Assembly: GCA_046331665.1 (NCBI GenBank)
Contig: JAXLQK010000026.1
Location: 22,754 to 86,753, forward strand
DNA: 64,000 nucleotides
DNA from: CAWBAT01 sp046331665
GTDB lineage: Bacteria > Acidobacteriota > Terriglobia > Versatilivoradales > Versatilivoraceae
Direction: 5' to 3'
The translations under genes were made by a program, and so were the position numbers. Numbering within the stretch: the first letter of the stretch is position 1; each line of letters opens with the position of its first letter. The notes beneath the pieces were generated by a model. That model made no database searches. It was not told the origin of the DNA and worked only from the letters and a program-made list of their open reading frames with translations. Positions 18,203 through 26,985 of the stretch are shown in pieces.

Positions 18203-19168
18203 ATGAAGATCGGAGTTTTGACGGTATTACTGGCTGGCAAGCCTTTTGAGGAAGCACTGGATTACCTTAAAGACGTTGGGATGGAAGCCGTCGAGATTGG
18301 TTGTGGCGGGTACGCGCCTAAAGCCCACTGCAATCCAGTCGAACTGCTGGCAAGCGACCGGAAACTCAAAGCATTCAAGGAAGCGATAGATCGCCGCGGC
18401 CTGATTTTGAGCGCCTTGAGCGTCCATGGCAATCCCATTCATCCGAACAAAAAGATTGCCAAGGCCCATCACGAGGATTTTTTGAATGCCTTGAAACTCG
18501 CGCGCAAGCTCGGGGTGGAGCGGGTTCTCACCTTCAGTGGCTGTCCAGGCGCCGATCCCAAGGCCACTATGCCGTCTTGGATCACGGCTCCCTGGCCGCC
18601 CGAGTTCGGGGAAGCTCTGGCGTGGCAGTGGAAGGAAAAGGTGATTCCCTACTGGAAGGAAACGGTCAAAATTGTCAGGAATCACGGCATCCGGATGATT
18701 GGCCTGGAAATGCATCCCAACCTCGTCGTCTACAATGTCGAATCCTTGTTGAAACTCAGGAATGCCGTTGGCCCGGAAATTGGATGCAATTTTGATCCCA
18801 GCCACCTGTTCTGGAATGGCGTTGATGTCGTTAGTGCCATTCGAGCCCTGGGAAAGGCAATTTTCCATGTCCATGCCAAGGACTGTCGCGTGGATCCACG
18901 CAATGTCGCCGTGAACGGAGTCCTCGACCCCAAGAATTACACGGATGAGATCAACCGCTCCTGGATCTTCCGGACCGTAGGATATGGCAACGATTTTGCG
19001 GTTTGGAAGGACATCGTCAGCAATCTGCGGCTGGTCGGCTACGACTACGTTTTGAGTATCGAACATGAGGACAGCTTGATGTCCTCCAACGAAGGACTGC
19101 GCAAGGCGTTTCATTTCCTCAAGCAGGTGCTCATCACCGAGCCGCGAGGCGAGGCCTATTGGGCGTAG
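18203..19168 (+). CDS. Second sugar phosphate isomerase/epimerase of the same fold
   Basis: 321 residues, related in fold to the previous gene but clearly different in sequence. It shows MEAVEIGCGGYAPKAHC near the N-terminus, GLEMHPNLVVYN, GCNFDPSHLFWNGVD, FHVHAKDCRVD and LSIEHEDSLMS as the metal and substrate segments. The start ATG follows GGAGG. Two divergent copies side by side suggest successive or alternative isomerisation steps within one sugar pathway rather than redundancy (inference). Confidence 0.88.
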   Translation: MKIGVLTVLLAGKPFEEALDYLKDVGMEAVEIGCGGYAPKAHCNPVELLASDRKLKAFKEAIDRRGLILSALSVHGNPIHPNKKIAKAHHEDFLNALKLARKLGVERVLTFSGCPGADPKATMPSWITAPWPPEFGEALAWQWKEKVIPYWKETVKIVRNHGIRMIGLEMHPNLVVYNVESLLKLRNAVGPEIGCNFDPSHLFWNGVDVVSAIRALGKAIFHVHAKDCRVDPRNVAVNGVLDPKNYTDEINRSWIFRTVGYGNDFAVWKDIVSNLRLVGYDYVLSIEHEDSLMSSNEGLRKAFHFLKQVLITEPRGEAYWA

Positions 19169-19242
19169 ATTGATTCTGTGTTAAAGCTTGCGACGGAGGC
19201 AGTTGACTAATGCTCTCGGATAACAAAAAAGGAGGACGATTC

Positions 19243-20439
19243 ATGAAAGCGCAATTCGTTTACTATTTTTTGACCCTCGCCGGACTGGTACTCTTGCCGC
19301 TCAGCGTGACCGGCCAGAAATACGCAGGTCGCCGGGTCTGGGTGCTGAAGAACGAGAAGATGGAAGTCATGATCGCCCCCGGTGGAGGGCATATCGCCAG
19401 CGCTACACTGACTTCAGGCCGGGGGGCGGGACTCAACCCATTTTGGCAACCTAAGTGGAAAAGTATTGAGCCTGCGGAGTGGAAATCTTCTCTCAAAGAC
19501 TACGGGGACCCTCCGGAAGCCCGGCTCCTGGCCTCAATCCTCGGACATAACATTTGTCTGGATTTCTTCGGTTCCGTCAGCCCCGCAGAAACTGCCGCAG
19601 GCATCACTGTGCACGGAGAGGCGCCCATACAAACCTGGAAAGAGACCGCAACTACCGGAAGCAGTCTGACGTATGGTGCCGCCCTCACGAAAGCTCAGCT
19701 TAAAGTGACACGACAAACGGCTCTGACGCCAAACTCTTCTGTTCTTTGGATCGTGGAGAGTGTGGAGAATTTGGGGGATTTCGACCGCCCGATAGGCTGG
19801 CAGCAGCATCCTACCATCGGCCGCCCTTTCCTGGAGAAAGGCGCCTCATTCTTTGACGCTCCGGCAACCTGGTGCAAAACGGGCCCGGGCTCATTTAGCA
19901 AAGGGCTGCGCTTGAAGAGTGGAACCGAATTTCAATGGCCCAATGCGCCAGGCGCCGACGGAAAGACCGTCAATCTTAGGGAATGGCCGCAAGGGGATAA
20001 ATCCAGCGACTTCATTGCAACGCTCATGGATCCTTCCCGCGAATGGGCCTATTTTACAGCCATCAATCGAAACAAAGGACTGCTCATCGGTTATATCTGG
20101 CCGCGCAAGGAATGGCCGTGGCTGGGGATCTGGGAAGAAAACCTCTTTCGAAGCGCGAAGCCGTGGGAGCAGCGCGAAGTCACCCGAGGTCTTGAGTTCG
20201 GCACTACGGCCTTCCCCGAAGGCCGGCGAGCAGCGATCGAAATGGCACAACTCCACGGAGTACCCACCTATCGCTGGATCGGGGCTCACGAGACTCAAAC
20301 CATCAGCTACGGGCTCTTCTTGGCGCCGATACCGGAGGGAACCACCGGCGTGAGCGATGTACAGATTGTGGGAGACTCCATCGTCATTCAGCTGACAGGG
20401 GTGAAAGAGACGATCAAACTCGCCTTGAAGCGCCCCTGA
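19243..20439 (+). CDS. Secreted protein, aldose-1-epimerase (galactose mutarotase)-like
   Basis: 398 residues from the ATG at 19243, which is preceded by AAAGGAGG; a longer frame begins at 19210 but lacks that site. A signal peptide (FVYYFLTLAGLVLLPLSVTG) ends near residue 24, so it is probably periplasmic. The body has VMIAPGGGHIASATL and WIVESVENLGDFDRPIGWQQHPT, a pattern seen in mutarotase-like beta-sandwich proteins acting on or binding sugars. Catalytic residues were not confirmed. It is the last gene of the sugar run and may handle the substrate outside the cytoplasm. Confidence 0.65.
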   Translation: MKAQFVYYFLTLAGLVLLPLSVTGQKYAGRRVWVLKNEKMEVMIAPGGGHIASATLTSGRGAGLNPFWQPKWKSIEPAEWKSSLKDYGDPPEARLLASILGHNICLDFFGSVSPAETAAGITVHGEAPIQTWKETATTGSSLTYGAALTKAQLKVTRQTALTPNSSVLWIVESVENLGDFDRPIGWQQHPTIGRPFLEKGASFFDAPATWCKTGPGSFSKGLRLKSGTEFQWPNAPGADGKTVNLREWPQGDKSSDFIATLMDPSREWAYFTAINRNKGLLIGYIWPRKEWPWLGIWEENLFRSAKPWEQREVTRGLEFGTTAFPEGRRAAIEMAQLHGVPTYRWIGAHETQTISYGLFLAPIPEGTTGVSDVQIVGDSIVIQLTGVKETIKLALKRP

Positions 20440-20473
20440 CACGGGGCCGCTTCCGGGGTTTTGAGATTGCAGA

Positions 20474-21076
20474 CTAGCTTTGATGTTCGGGGTGGGTACA
20501 ACCCGGGAAAACATCCAGCACGGTATTCCCCTTGTACCCAAGTTCCTCGAGACCGATTTTGGATGTGTAGAAGCCGTCAATCGTGTCTTGTTTGATGGCC
20601 TTAAAAAATCTGGCCTGCAGCTGATTGGCGGGAGTCGAGTCCTTGATTTGACTGATCTCCGTCAGGATCTCCACCTGTTGGTCGTGGGATAACTGAATGA
20701 ATTTTTTCCCATATCGCGATTGACTTGTCTTCTCCAGCCATTCCAGGCCGTCCCGATAAAGTTTCTTGGCAGTGGCAGTCCCCTCACTCACAATCAAGTC
20801 GATATACTCGTTGACCTTGGCTTCGCGAGCCCCCGGAGTTTCATCGGTTGGGATAATCAGGGAAGCTAATTCTGTAATCACTTCGTATTGTTGCGGGCTG
20901 AAAAAGGTCGGCGCCTTCGCTGCTGCCGTGGAAGCAGCAGGAGAGACAAGAGCGCCATGATGATGGCCTTGAGCCATCGTCGATTGATTCAAAATCGGCA
21001 AACTCGCCGCGGCTCCCAAACCCGCTGCAACTCCTTTCATGGCCTGCCGCCGATTCACCCCTTTTTGATTTGGCAT
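20474..21076 (-). CDS. Gluconate 2-dehydrogenase subunit 3 family protein, TAT-exported
   Basis: 200 residues from the ATG at 21076, which has GGGAGA upstream. The N-terminus NRRQAMKGVAAGLGAAASLPIL is a twin-arginine signal with an alanine-rich core. The mature part (FFSPQQYEVITELASLIIPTDETPGAREAKVNEYIDLIVSEG as family-type segments) matches the small subunit of membrane FAD-dependent gluconate/sugar dehydrogenases. The large GMC subunit is not in the window on either side. Its proximity to the oxidoreductase and isomerases supports a periplasmic sugar-oxidation theme. Confidence 0.87.
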   Translation of the reverse strand: MPNQKGVNRRQAMKGVAAGLGAAASLPILNQSTMAQGHHHGALVSPAASTAAAKAPTFFSPQQYEVITELASLIIPTDETPGAREAKVNEYIDLIVSEGTATAKKLYRDGLEWLEKTSQSRYGKKFIQLSHDQQVEILTEISQIKDSTPANQLQARFFKAIKQDTIDGFYTSKIGLEELGYKGNTVLDVFPGCTHPEHQS

Positions 21077-21510
21077 TCCTGTTCTCCCTTTTCTCTTTGC
21101 ATCGTGTTCCATCGATTTCCGACTATCTTATCTCAGTTGGATGCCTTTTCCTACTTTTGCCTGCTCCGTCTCCATTCCATCATCGATGACCGCTGATTTC
21201 GCATCTCTTTGGAACACCATCCCTATCCGGACACAGGAAGCGAGTTCCGAAACCGCAGAAAAAAGTTTTCTTCAAAACACTTGCTCATTCCGGCAGAAAT
21301 TACTAAGATGATTGGTACTGCTCATCAACAGCCTTCCGGGTTGTTCTTTCGGTATTCGAAGTGGAGCATTCACGTAATCAGCTCCCTCCTGATTCGAGCT
21401 TTTCCTAAGGCTGGCTCTGGCTAATTTTCGGGGGTTTAACGATTCAGGGTCATCCGAATCGTAAATTCCCGGTGAAACCGGTGCGATGGGATGTGAGGAG
21501 GACTTAATCA

Positions 21511-21915
21511 TTGAAATTTACACTTAGGGTCGTGGGAGACGTCTGTGTCTTGAAATTGGATGGCAAGTTCATGGCTGGGGGAGACAGCTTCTTCCTAAGG
21601 GAAAAACTGAAAAATGTAGTCAGTATGGGTATCGAAAAGGTTCTGATCGATATGGATACGGTTCCCTATATTGACAGCACCGGAGTGGGATTCCTGGTCA
21701 GCACTCATACATCGTTGACCAATGACGGCGGCCAACTCAAATTGCTCAAAGTGAAGCCGAAGATTTTGGAGGTTTTCAAGATCATGAATTTACTTTCGGT
21801 CTTCGAGATCTTTGAAGACGAAGAGGAGGCCATGAAGAGTTTTGAAGTTAAGAAATCAGTTGAGCCTGCACCAAAAAAGAAGAGAACAACAAAAGCCGTC
21901 AAGCAAGTGGACTAG
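21511..21915 (+). CDS. STAS-domain protein, anti-sigma factor antagonist type
   Basis: 134 residues. The start is a TTG at 21511, supported by GAGGAGG ten bases upstream. Residues 1-107 form a STAS domain: VLKLDGKFMAGGDSFFLREKL, then the phospho-acceptor region YIDSTGVGFLVSTH with the conserved Asp-Ser-Thr-Gly, and LLKVKPKILEVFKIMNL. The last 25 residues are an unusual Lys/Pro-rich tail (PAPKKKRTTKAVKQVD). The family switches partner anti-sigma kinases by Ser phosphorylation; no kinase, phosphatase or sigma factor gene lies nearby, so its partner must be elsewhere. Confidence 0.87.
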   Translation: MKFTLRVVGDVCVLKLDGKFMAGGDSFFLREKLKNVVSMGIEKVLIDMDTVPYIDSTGVGFLVSTHTSLTNDGGQLKLLKVKPKILEVFKIMNLLSVFEIFEDEEEAMKSFEVKKSVEPAPKKKRTTKAVKQVD

Positions 21916-21986
21916 CAGGATCCGGCCAACCCAGCCCCCTTCCTGAAATACACCGCCGCGGCGGATCCTCTGGAATTCCCGCCCGA

Positions 21987-23510
21987 TTGAATTCTAATTT
22001 GAGTCACCTCACGCCACAGGCCGTTCCTATCCCGGAATTCACGATGCGATGTGGCAATCATCAAGTAGGCACCTTAACCTGGGCCCTCCCCACAAGTTTG
22101 CCGAAGAGAAGGGCTTTTCCGTCCCTTCTCGCCTGGACTCTTCGTGCGGCAATCAGTCTGGCTTTGGCCGCCATCGCCATGGCGGGAAGAGCTTTTCCGC
22201 AATCGAAACCCATTCTCCTCCAACCGGAAGTCCAGTACCAGCGAATGGATGGCTTTGGGGTGACTCTGGGAAACGGGGCCGCCAGAGAGATTCTTGAGCT
22301 TCCCGAAGCGGAGAAAGCAAAGCTCATGGATTTGTTGTTCGGGGCCGAGGGAACTCATTTCAATCTCATTCGCAATGAGATCTCCTGGTCTGCCCGGCGG
22401 CTTCCCATGACCCATGCCATGTCTCTGCGCGGAGTTCCCTTCGCTTTTGCAGAGGATGCAGAGGAGACACGACAATTCAGCCTGCTCCGGGAGGCGCAAA
22501 AGCGAAATCAGGTCAGTTCCTACTCTTGCGCGTGGAGCCCTCCGCCACTCTGGAAATCCAACCTCTCTGAAACTGGCGGCGGAGAATTGAGTGCACCGCA
22601 TGTGGAGGATTTTGCTTCCTATCTAGAGACATACCTCGTTTTCTACAAGGGACTGCGTTTTCTTGAAATTCCCTTTCTCAGCTTTCAAAATAGCCCGCAA
22701 AGCGCTGCTCCGTTTCAGAGTTGCCTTTGGAGCCCGGAGCAAACCAGAAATTTTTTGAAACTCCTTGTCAGGCAGTGCCAGCAGAAAGGTCTTCGGACTC
22801 AGTTTGTCTTGCCCGAATTAGACTGGGGTTCTTTGCTCGGGTACTTGGACCCGATTCTCGAAGATCCGGAAGTGCGACCGGCGGTATCCGTCGTCGCTGC
22901 TCATTCCTATACGGGGGATAACAAGGATCGAGCAAAGGTTAAAGCTCTCTCTAAGAAATATAGTTTGAAGTTATGGCAGACAGAGTTTGCGCTCTCCCCG
23001 GCCCAAGAGATTTCCGGGATCAATGAGGGATTGAAATTGGGTCGACAGATTCTCGACGATCTCATTCAAGCAGAGTCCCAGGCCTGGTATTATTGGGTTC
23101 CCCTGGCTTCCCCCGCGTGGAAAGATCGACTGCCCCTCCTGGAAAGAGACGGCCCGTCGCTAAAATTCACCAAACGTTTCTGGTCCCTTGCCCAATTCAG
23201 CCGATTCATTTCCAGGGACTCCGTGCGAATCTTAGCCAACGGCGGGAGTTCTCCTGTCATTGCCTTTCGAAATCCCGGCTACAACGGCGTGGTTCTTGTA
23301 TTGCTCAATGAAGCAGATCAGTCCGTGGATGAGACCCTCCAAACCCGAGGCTGGAATTTGGAGCGAATCACCATTTACCGCACATCCAAGCAGGAAGACT
23401 GTTCCCTCGTACCAACCGCAGGAGAGAGCGGATCAAAAGTATCCTTGACCCTCGCCCCGCGAAGCATCACCACTATGGTTGCCCAGATTCGCCGTCTCCC
23501 TTCCGATTAG
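21987..23510 (+). CDS. GH30-like glycoside hydrolase homologue lacking the acid/base Glu
   Basis: 507 residues from a TTG at 21987; an ATG at 22044 is an alternative start. A hydrophobic signal ends near AFPQ (about residue 72). The protein follows the GH30 glucosylceramidase/xylanase pattern: MDGFGVTLGNGAA, SYSCAWSPPPLWKSN, HSYTG and a C-terminal beta domain. The nucleophile Glu is present (E333, LWQTEFAL). At the usual QNEP site the sequence reads SFQNSPQ, so S236 replaces the acid/base Glu. It may bind glycans, use another acid, or be inactive. No sugar transporter is adjacent. Confidence 0.8.
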   Translation: MNSNLSHLTPQAVPIPEFTMRCGNHQVGTLTWALPTSLPKRRAFPSLLAWTLRAAISLALAAIAMAGRAFPQSKPILLQPEVQYQRMDGFGVTLGNGAAREILELPEAEKAKLMDLLFGAEGTHFNLIRNEISWSARRLPMTHAMSLRGVPFAFAEDAEETRQFSLLREAQKRNQVSSYSCAWSPPPLWKSNLSETGGGELSAPHVEDFASYLETYLVFYKGLRFLEIPFLSFQNSPQSAAPFQSCLWSPEQTRNFLKLLVRQCQQKGLRTQFVLPELDWGSLLGYLDPILEDPEVRPAVSVVAAHSYTGDNKDRAKVKALSKKYSLKLWQTEFALSPAQEISGINEGLKLGRQILDDLIQAESQAWYYWVPLASPAWKDRLPLLERDGPSLKFTKRFWSLAQFSRFISRDSVRILANGGSSPVIAFRNPGYNGVVLVLLNEADQSVDETLQTRGWNLERITIYRTSKQEDCSLVPTAGESGSKVSLTLAPRSITTMVAQIRRLPSD

Positions 23511-23688
23511 TCCTTTTAAGAATTGACCTCGTCTGTTTGTCCATTGCCCTTATCTTCACCCCCTCTCTCCACCCGCCCTCCGGAAGTGAGTGAGGCCCAT
23601 GATTCTCCTCACATTGGAAGTCATCGTGCAGCTATTCATCTCTGAATAACGGCTCTCAACGAACTCATTGGAAAAGGGGGACTTAAAT

Positions 23689-24354
23689 ATGCCTCGAAAT
23701 CTCCAGCTGTTCTGTTTGAGTTGCATTCTCGTAATTGGCGTGGCCTGTTCAGGGCCCTCGGTGACGAGTTCCTATTCGACGGGAGAATCCGGCTCTTCCC
23801 TGAACAAGATTTCCAAAGACCTCGGAGAAAAGAAACTTGAGGAGACGCTCGCCGCCGGGACCATCATTCAAGCGACATTGGAAGATTCCTTGAGGACAGA
23901 CAAAAATGTTGCGGGTGATTCCGTCCATCTCAAAGTCACCGACGACGTCAAAAGAGAAGACGTCATCTTGATTCCACGAGGAAGCACCGTCAACGGCGTA
24001 GTGAAAGAAGCTCGCAGGTCTGGGCGTGTCAAGGGATTGGCGTACATGGCTCTCCAATTTACGGAAGTGGTGCTTCCCTCCGGGCAATCCTACCCAATTC
24101 AAGCCACTATGATTTCTCGACAAGCCCCCAACTCTCATAAGCGGGACGCACTGATGATCGGAGGAGGGGCGGGGGCCGGGGCATTGATCGGAGCAATTGC
24201 AGGCGGTGGAAAGGGTGCTGCCATTGGAGCAGGTGCAGGCGGGGCAGCCGGAACCGGAGCCGTCCTGGTCACGCGAGGCAAGGAGACGGGCTTCCCCTCA
24301 GGGTCCCCGATCCAGATCAAACTCACGCAGCCACTGAAGCTGGCCGTCTCTTAG
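23689..24354 (+). CDS. Lipoprotein with glycine-zipper C-terminus
   Basis: 221 residues from the ATG at 23689 (AAAAGGGGG upstream). The signal peptide ends in a lipobox-like VACSG, so the mature protein probably carries lipid on Cys. Residues of about 65-150 (IIQATLEDSLRTDKN, LIPRGSTVNGVVKEARRSGRVKG, LPSGQSYPIQA) resemble the beta-rich TrbI/VirB10-type fold found in other envelope proteins. Then a glycine-zipper stretch with repeated GAGAGALIGAIAGGGKGAA may insert in or associate with membrane. It ends with IKLTQPLKLAV. Function unknown; it stands alone. Confidence 0.75.
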   Translation: MPRNLQLFCLSCILVIGVACSGPSVTSSYSTGESGSSLNKISKDLGEKKLEETLAAGTIIQATLEDSLRTDKNVAGDSVHLKVTDDVKREDVILIPRGSTVNGVVKEARRSGRVKGLAYMALQFTEVVLPSGQSYPIQATMISRQAPNSHKRDALMIGGGAGAGALIGAIAGGGKGAAIGAGAGGAAGTGAVLVTRGKETGFPSGSPIQIKLTQPLKLAVS

Positions 24355-24410
24355 CTGGCCTCTGGAGAACCGATGTTGTCTCTGGTACTAACCGAAAAGT
24401 CTCACGGATC

Positions 24411-24436
24411 AGCGAGGCCTGGCTCAAGGCCTCGCT
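24411..24436. other. Perfect 9-bp hairpin between convergent genes
   Basis: AGCGAGGCC (24411-24419) pairs exactly with GGCCTCGCT (24428-24436) around an 8-base loop. It lies between the convergent lipoprotein gene and the small membrane-protein gene. No T-run follows on either strand, so a canonical intrinsic terminator is not shown. A transcript-end stabiliser is the likely role (inference). Confidence 0.55.
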
Positions 24437-24539
24437 GGAAATTCTATGAGGCCGGGTATCTCCAGCAGATCGTCACTCTGTCCGTTCCTGAAGAAGAATG
24501 AATCGATGCGGGAATGGCCGTCAGCAACTTTTCTTGAGG

Positions 24540-24929
24540 TCAGTTGTGGCTGGTGAAATCAAACTTCAATTGATATACGCCGGTGGGTAAGTCAATCGGG
24601 ACCATGTAATTGACGTGGATAATGATTTTGTCAGTATTCCGATCAATTTTCACGTCCTGTCTCTCTAAGTAAATCCCCAATTCATGCGCCTTTCTGATCA
24701 CAGCATCCACGGTGTCGCCTTTTTCCTTCCTGGCCACGCCGGCCCCGGCGACTTCGTAAACGGCAAACTCATCCAGCGCATCCTTCAATTGAAAGTGGCT
24801 GACGTAAGGAGGCACAAATTTGTAGCCAAGATACCCGAGCCCACCCAACAAGATTAGCGAGAAAAGACATCCCAGGCTTCCTCTTCCCCGCTGACTCCCC
24901 CTGGGCTTCCAGTTCCGGGCAGGCGTCAT
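24540..24929 (-). CDS. Small single-span membrane protein downstream of proS
   Basis: 129 residues. After a basic, Ser/Arg/Gly-rich start there is one hydrophobic segment (GCLFSLILLGGLGYLGYKFV), then a soluble domain of about 80 residues beginning YVSHFQLKDALDEFA. The pattern recalls DUF4845-like envelope proteins but I am not certain of that. Its ATG overlaps the proS stop by four bases, so it is probably translated with prolyl-tRNA synthetase; a functional link to translation is not implied. Function unknown. Confidence 0.75.
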   Translation of the reverse strand: MTPARNWKPRGSQRGRGSLGCLFSLILLGGLGYLGYKFVPPYVSHFQLKDALDEFAVYEVAGAGVARKEKGDTVDAVIRKAHELGIYLERQDVKIDRNTDKIIIHVNYMVPIDLPTGVYQLKFDFTSHN

Positions 24930-26635
24930 GCCTTGTTCTCCTGGATCAATAGCTCCCTGGCTTTCGTCTCGAGCTCTGCCAGGTTCAACTCCTCGGTTTC
25001 ACGGGAGGCGCGACGAACCCATTCAATCTTCCCTTGAGCAAACTTCTTACTGCCAAAATTAATCCGATGCGGAATGCCAATCAGGTCGGCATCCTTGAAC
25101 TTCACGCCAGGCCTTTCGTCACGATCGTCCAACAACACCTCGAGCCCCATGGACCGCAGCAAGACATAGCTTTTTTCGGCAGCCGCCACCAGTTCAGAGT
25201 CCTTCGAATTCAGCACGGAGATCACACAATGAAAGGGCGCAATCGAAGCGGGCCACGAAATACCGTCGGAATCATGACATATCTCAACAACCGCCGCCAT
25301 GATTCTCTCAATCCCGATGCCATAGCTTCCCATCACGATGGGTGCAGATTTTCCGTCTGCCTTCAGAATGCTGGCAGCCATGCTTTCCGAGTACTTGGTC
25401 CCTAACTTGAAGATGTGTCCGACTTCGAGAGCTTTGCTGACAGTTAAGGGGTTCCCGCATTGAATGCAAGGATCTTCAGACTGGATGAGACGAAGATCGG
25501 CGTACTCAGCCTGGTAATCTCTTCCGGGGACAACTCCACTGAGATGATAGTCATCCTGATTGGCGCCGCAGGTTAGATTCTTGCGATCACGCAAGGCTTC
25601 ATCCGAAAGAATTCTCAGTTGGCTGATTCCAACGGGTCCGAGTGATCCGGCCCCTGCCCCCATGCTCGCCTCAATTTCAGCAGGGTGTGCCGGGCGCACT
25701 TCCATTCCCAGGACCGATTGCAACTTGATTTCATTCAGCTGATGATCCCCACGAACGAGCGCGAGCAGAGGTTTCTCTCCCGCCACGTAAACCAAGGTCT
25801 TGATCTGTTGGGACGGCAGGATGCGAAGAAATTGGGAGACTTCTTCGATCGTCTTCTGGCCGGGAGTAGAGACTCGTTCGGGCTGGGAAGGGGGATCGGC
25901 ATCTTGAATCGGGTCCACCTGAGACGTGGCCTTCTCGAGATTGGCTGCGTAGCCACAACTACAATAGGCAATCTGGTCCTCTCCCGCATCCGTGACTACC
26001 ATGAATTCGTGAGATTGGCGTCCTCCCATCATGCCACTATCCGCTTCCACCACCCGATAGCGAAGCCCACAGCGATCAAAGATCCGGCAATAGGTCTCAT
26101 AATGCCTCTGATAACTCTGATCCAGTCCGTCCCAATCTGCGTCGAAGGAATACGAATCTTTCATCGTAAACTGGCGCACACGGAGCAAGCCGGACTTGGG
26201 ACGAGGTTCGTCGCGGAACTTGGTCTGAATTTGGTACCAGATCTGGGGGAGCTGGCGGTAGGAACGCAACTCATCGCGGGCAATGGCCGTGAACACTTCT
26301 TCATGGGTCATGCCCAGGCAGAGGTCTCGTTCCGCCCGATCCTTGAGTCGAAACATATTCTGCCCCATGACCTCCCAACGGCCACTTTCCTGCCAAAGTT
26401 CGGCAGGCTGCAGAGCCGGCAAATAAAATTCCTGGGCTCCCATCCTGTCGAGTTCTTCCCGGACGATGCGGACAATCTTATGCAAAACCCGCTGGGCCAA
26501 AGGCAAATAAGAATAAACCCCCGCTGCCAGCTGGCGAATGAATCCGCCCCGCAGCAACAGGATATGACTGGGAACCTGCGCATCGGCTGGCGCTTCCCGT
26601 AACGTTGGGACAAAGAGTTGGCTCCAGCGCATCAA
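24926..26635 (-). CDS. proS: Prolyl-tRNA synthetase
   Basis: Class II synthetase charging tRNA-Pro. The 569 residues match the bacterial ProS with an editing insertion: motif 2 and the catalytic core lie near the N-terminus (LCLGMTHEEVFTAIARDELRSYRQLPQIWYQIQTKFRDEPRPKSGLLRVRQF in short segments), the insertion domain runs about 225-385 with GDHQLNEIK, motif 3 is VMGSYGIGIERIMAA, and the anticodon-binding domain follows (LLDDRDERPGVKFKDADLIGIP). A two-base-class start context gives MMRWSQLF at 26635. It diverges from glyA. Confidence 0.97.
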   Translation of the reverse strand: MMRWSQLFVPTLREAPADAQVPSHILLLRGGFIRQLAAGVYSYLPLAQRVLHKIVRIVREELDRMGAQEFYLPALQPAELWQESGRWEVMGQNMFRLKDRAERDLCLGMTHEEVFTAIARDELRSYRQLPQIWYQIQTKFRDEPRPKSGLLRVRQFTMKDSYSFDADWDGLDQSYQRHYETYCRIFDRCGLRYRVVEADSGMMGGRQSHEFMVVTDAGEDQIAYCSCGYAANLEKATSQVDPIQDADPPSQPERVSTPGQKTIEEVSQFLRILPSQQIKTLVYVAGEKPLLALVRGDHQLNEIKLQSVLGMEVRPAHPAEIEASMGAGAGSLGPVGISQLRILSDEALRDRKNLTCGANQDDYHLSGVVPGRDYQAEYADLRLIQSEDPCIQCGNPLTVSKALEVGHIFKLGTKYSESMAASILKADGKSAPIVMGSYGIGIERIMAAVVEICHDSDGISWPASIAPFHCVISVLNSKDSELVAAAEKSYVLLRSMGLEVLLDDRDERPGVKFKDADLIGIPHRINFGSKKFAQGKIEWVRRASRETEELNLAELETKARELLIQENKA

Positions 26636-26744
26636 TACTCCTTTGAATTAAGGTTGAGTGGCCTATTCAACCCGGCCTTTCTTTCGGTCCGGTGAGAAGG
26701 GACGGGGGGGTTGTCTCCCATCCGCATCGCCTCAGCGAGACGCT

Positions 26745-26773
26745 AAAGTATTGTATCTTCCAAGTGGCGTCAA
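26745..26773 (-). promoter_or_regulatory. Candidate promoter for proS
   Basis: Read on the minus strand: TTGACG (26768-26773) and TACTTT (26745-26750) separated by exactly 17 bases. The -35 box matches five of six consensus positions; the -10 box is weaker. Transcription would start about 100 bases ahead of proS. Confidence 0.45.
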
Positions 26774-26861
26774 GCGAATTCTAGGTCTGGTTATTCCCTG
26801 AAATCCACTCCTGACGCGGTTATTCAGAGAGTCTGACTCATTGGAATCAAATCAAATTGGA

Positions 26862-26890
26862 TTGAATCTCCGCACTTTCTCGGTTAGAAT
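26862..26890 (+). promoter_or_regulatory. Candidate promoter for glyA
   Basis: TTGAAT (26862-26867) and TAGAAT (26885-26890) are separated by 17 bases, a good sigma-70-type match. The implied leader is about 90 bases before the glyA ATG at 26986. The rest of the 350-base divergent region shows no reading frame or recognised riboswitch. Confidence 0.5.
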
Positions 26891-26985
26891 GCCGTTGTTT
26901 CTGCGGGAACAGGATCGCACCAGGCTAAGTTCCTTCCTGCTTCAGTGCGCTGTGGGATCAATCTTTTTCAACAAGGACACTTGAA

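Noticed and set aside
18227..19114. Minus-strand frame of 295 codons opposite the second sugar isomerase
   Set aside because: Antisense to a clear TIM-barrel gene and without recognisable domain or ribosome site.
21953..21964. 12-bp GC palindrome between the STAS and GH30-like genes
   Set aside because: Short and GC-only, with no T-run and no known site; not enough to call a terminator or operator.
25685..26602. Plus-strand frame of 305 codons opposite proS
   Set aside because: Antisense shadow; proS motifs on the other strand are unambiguous.
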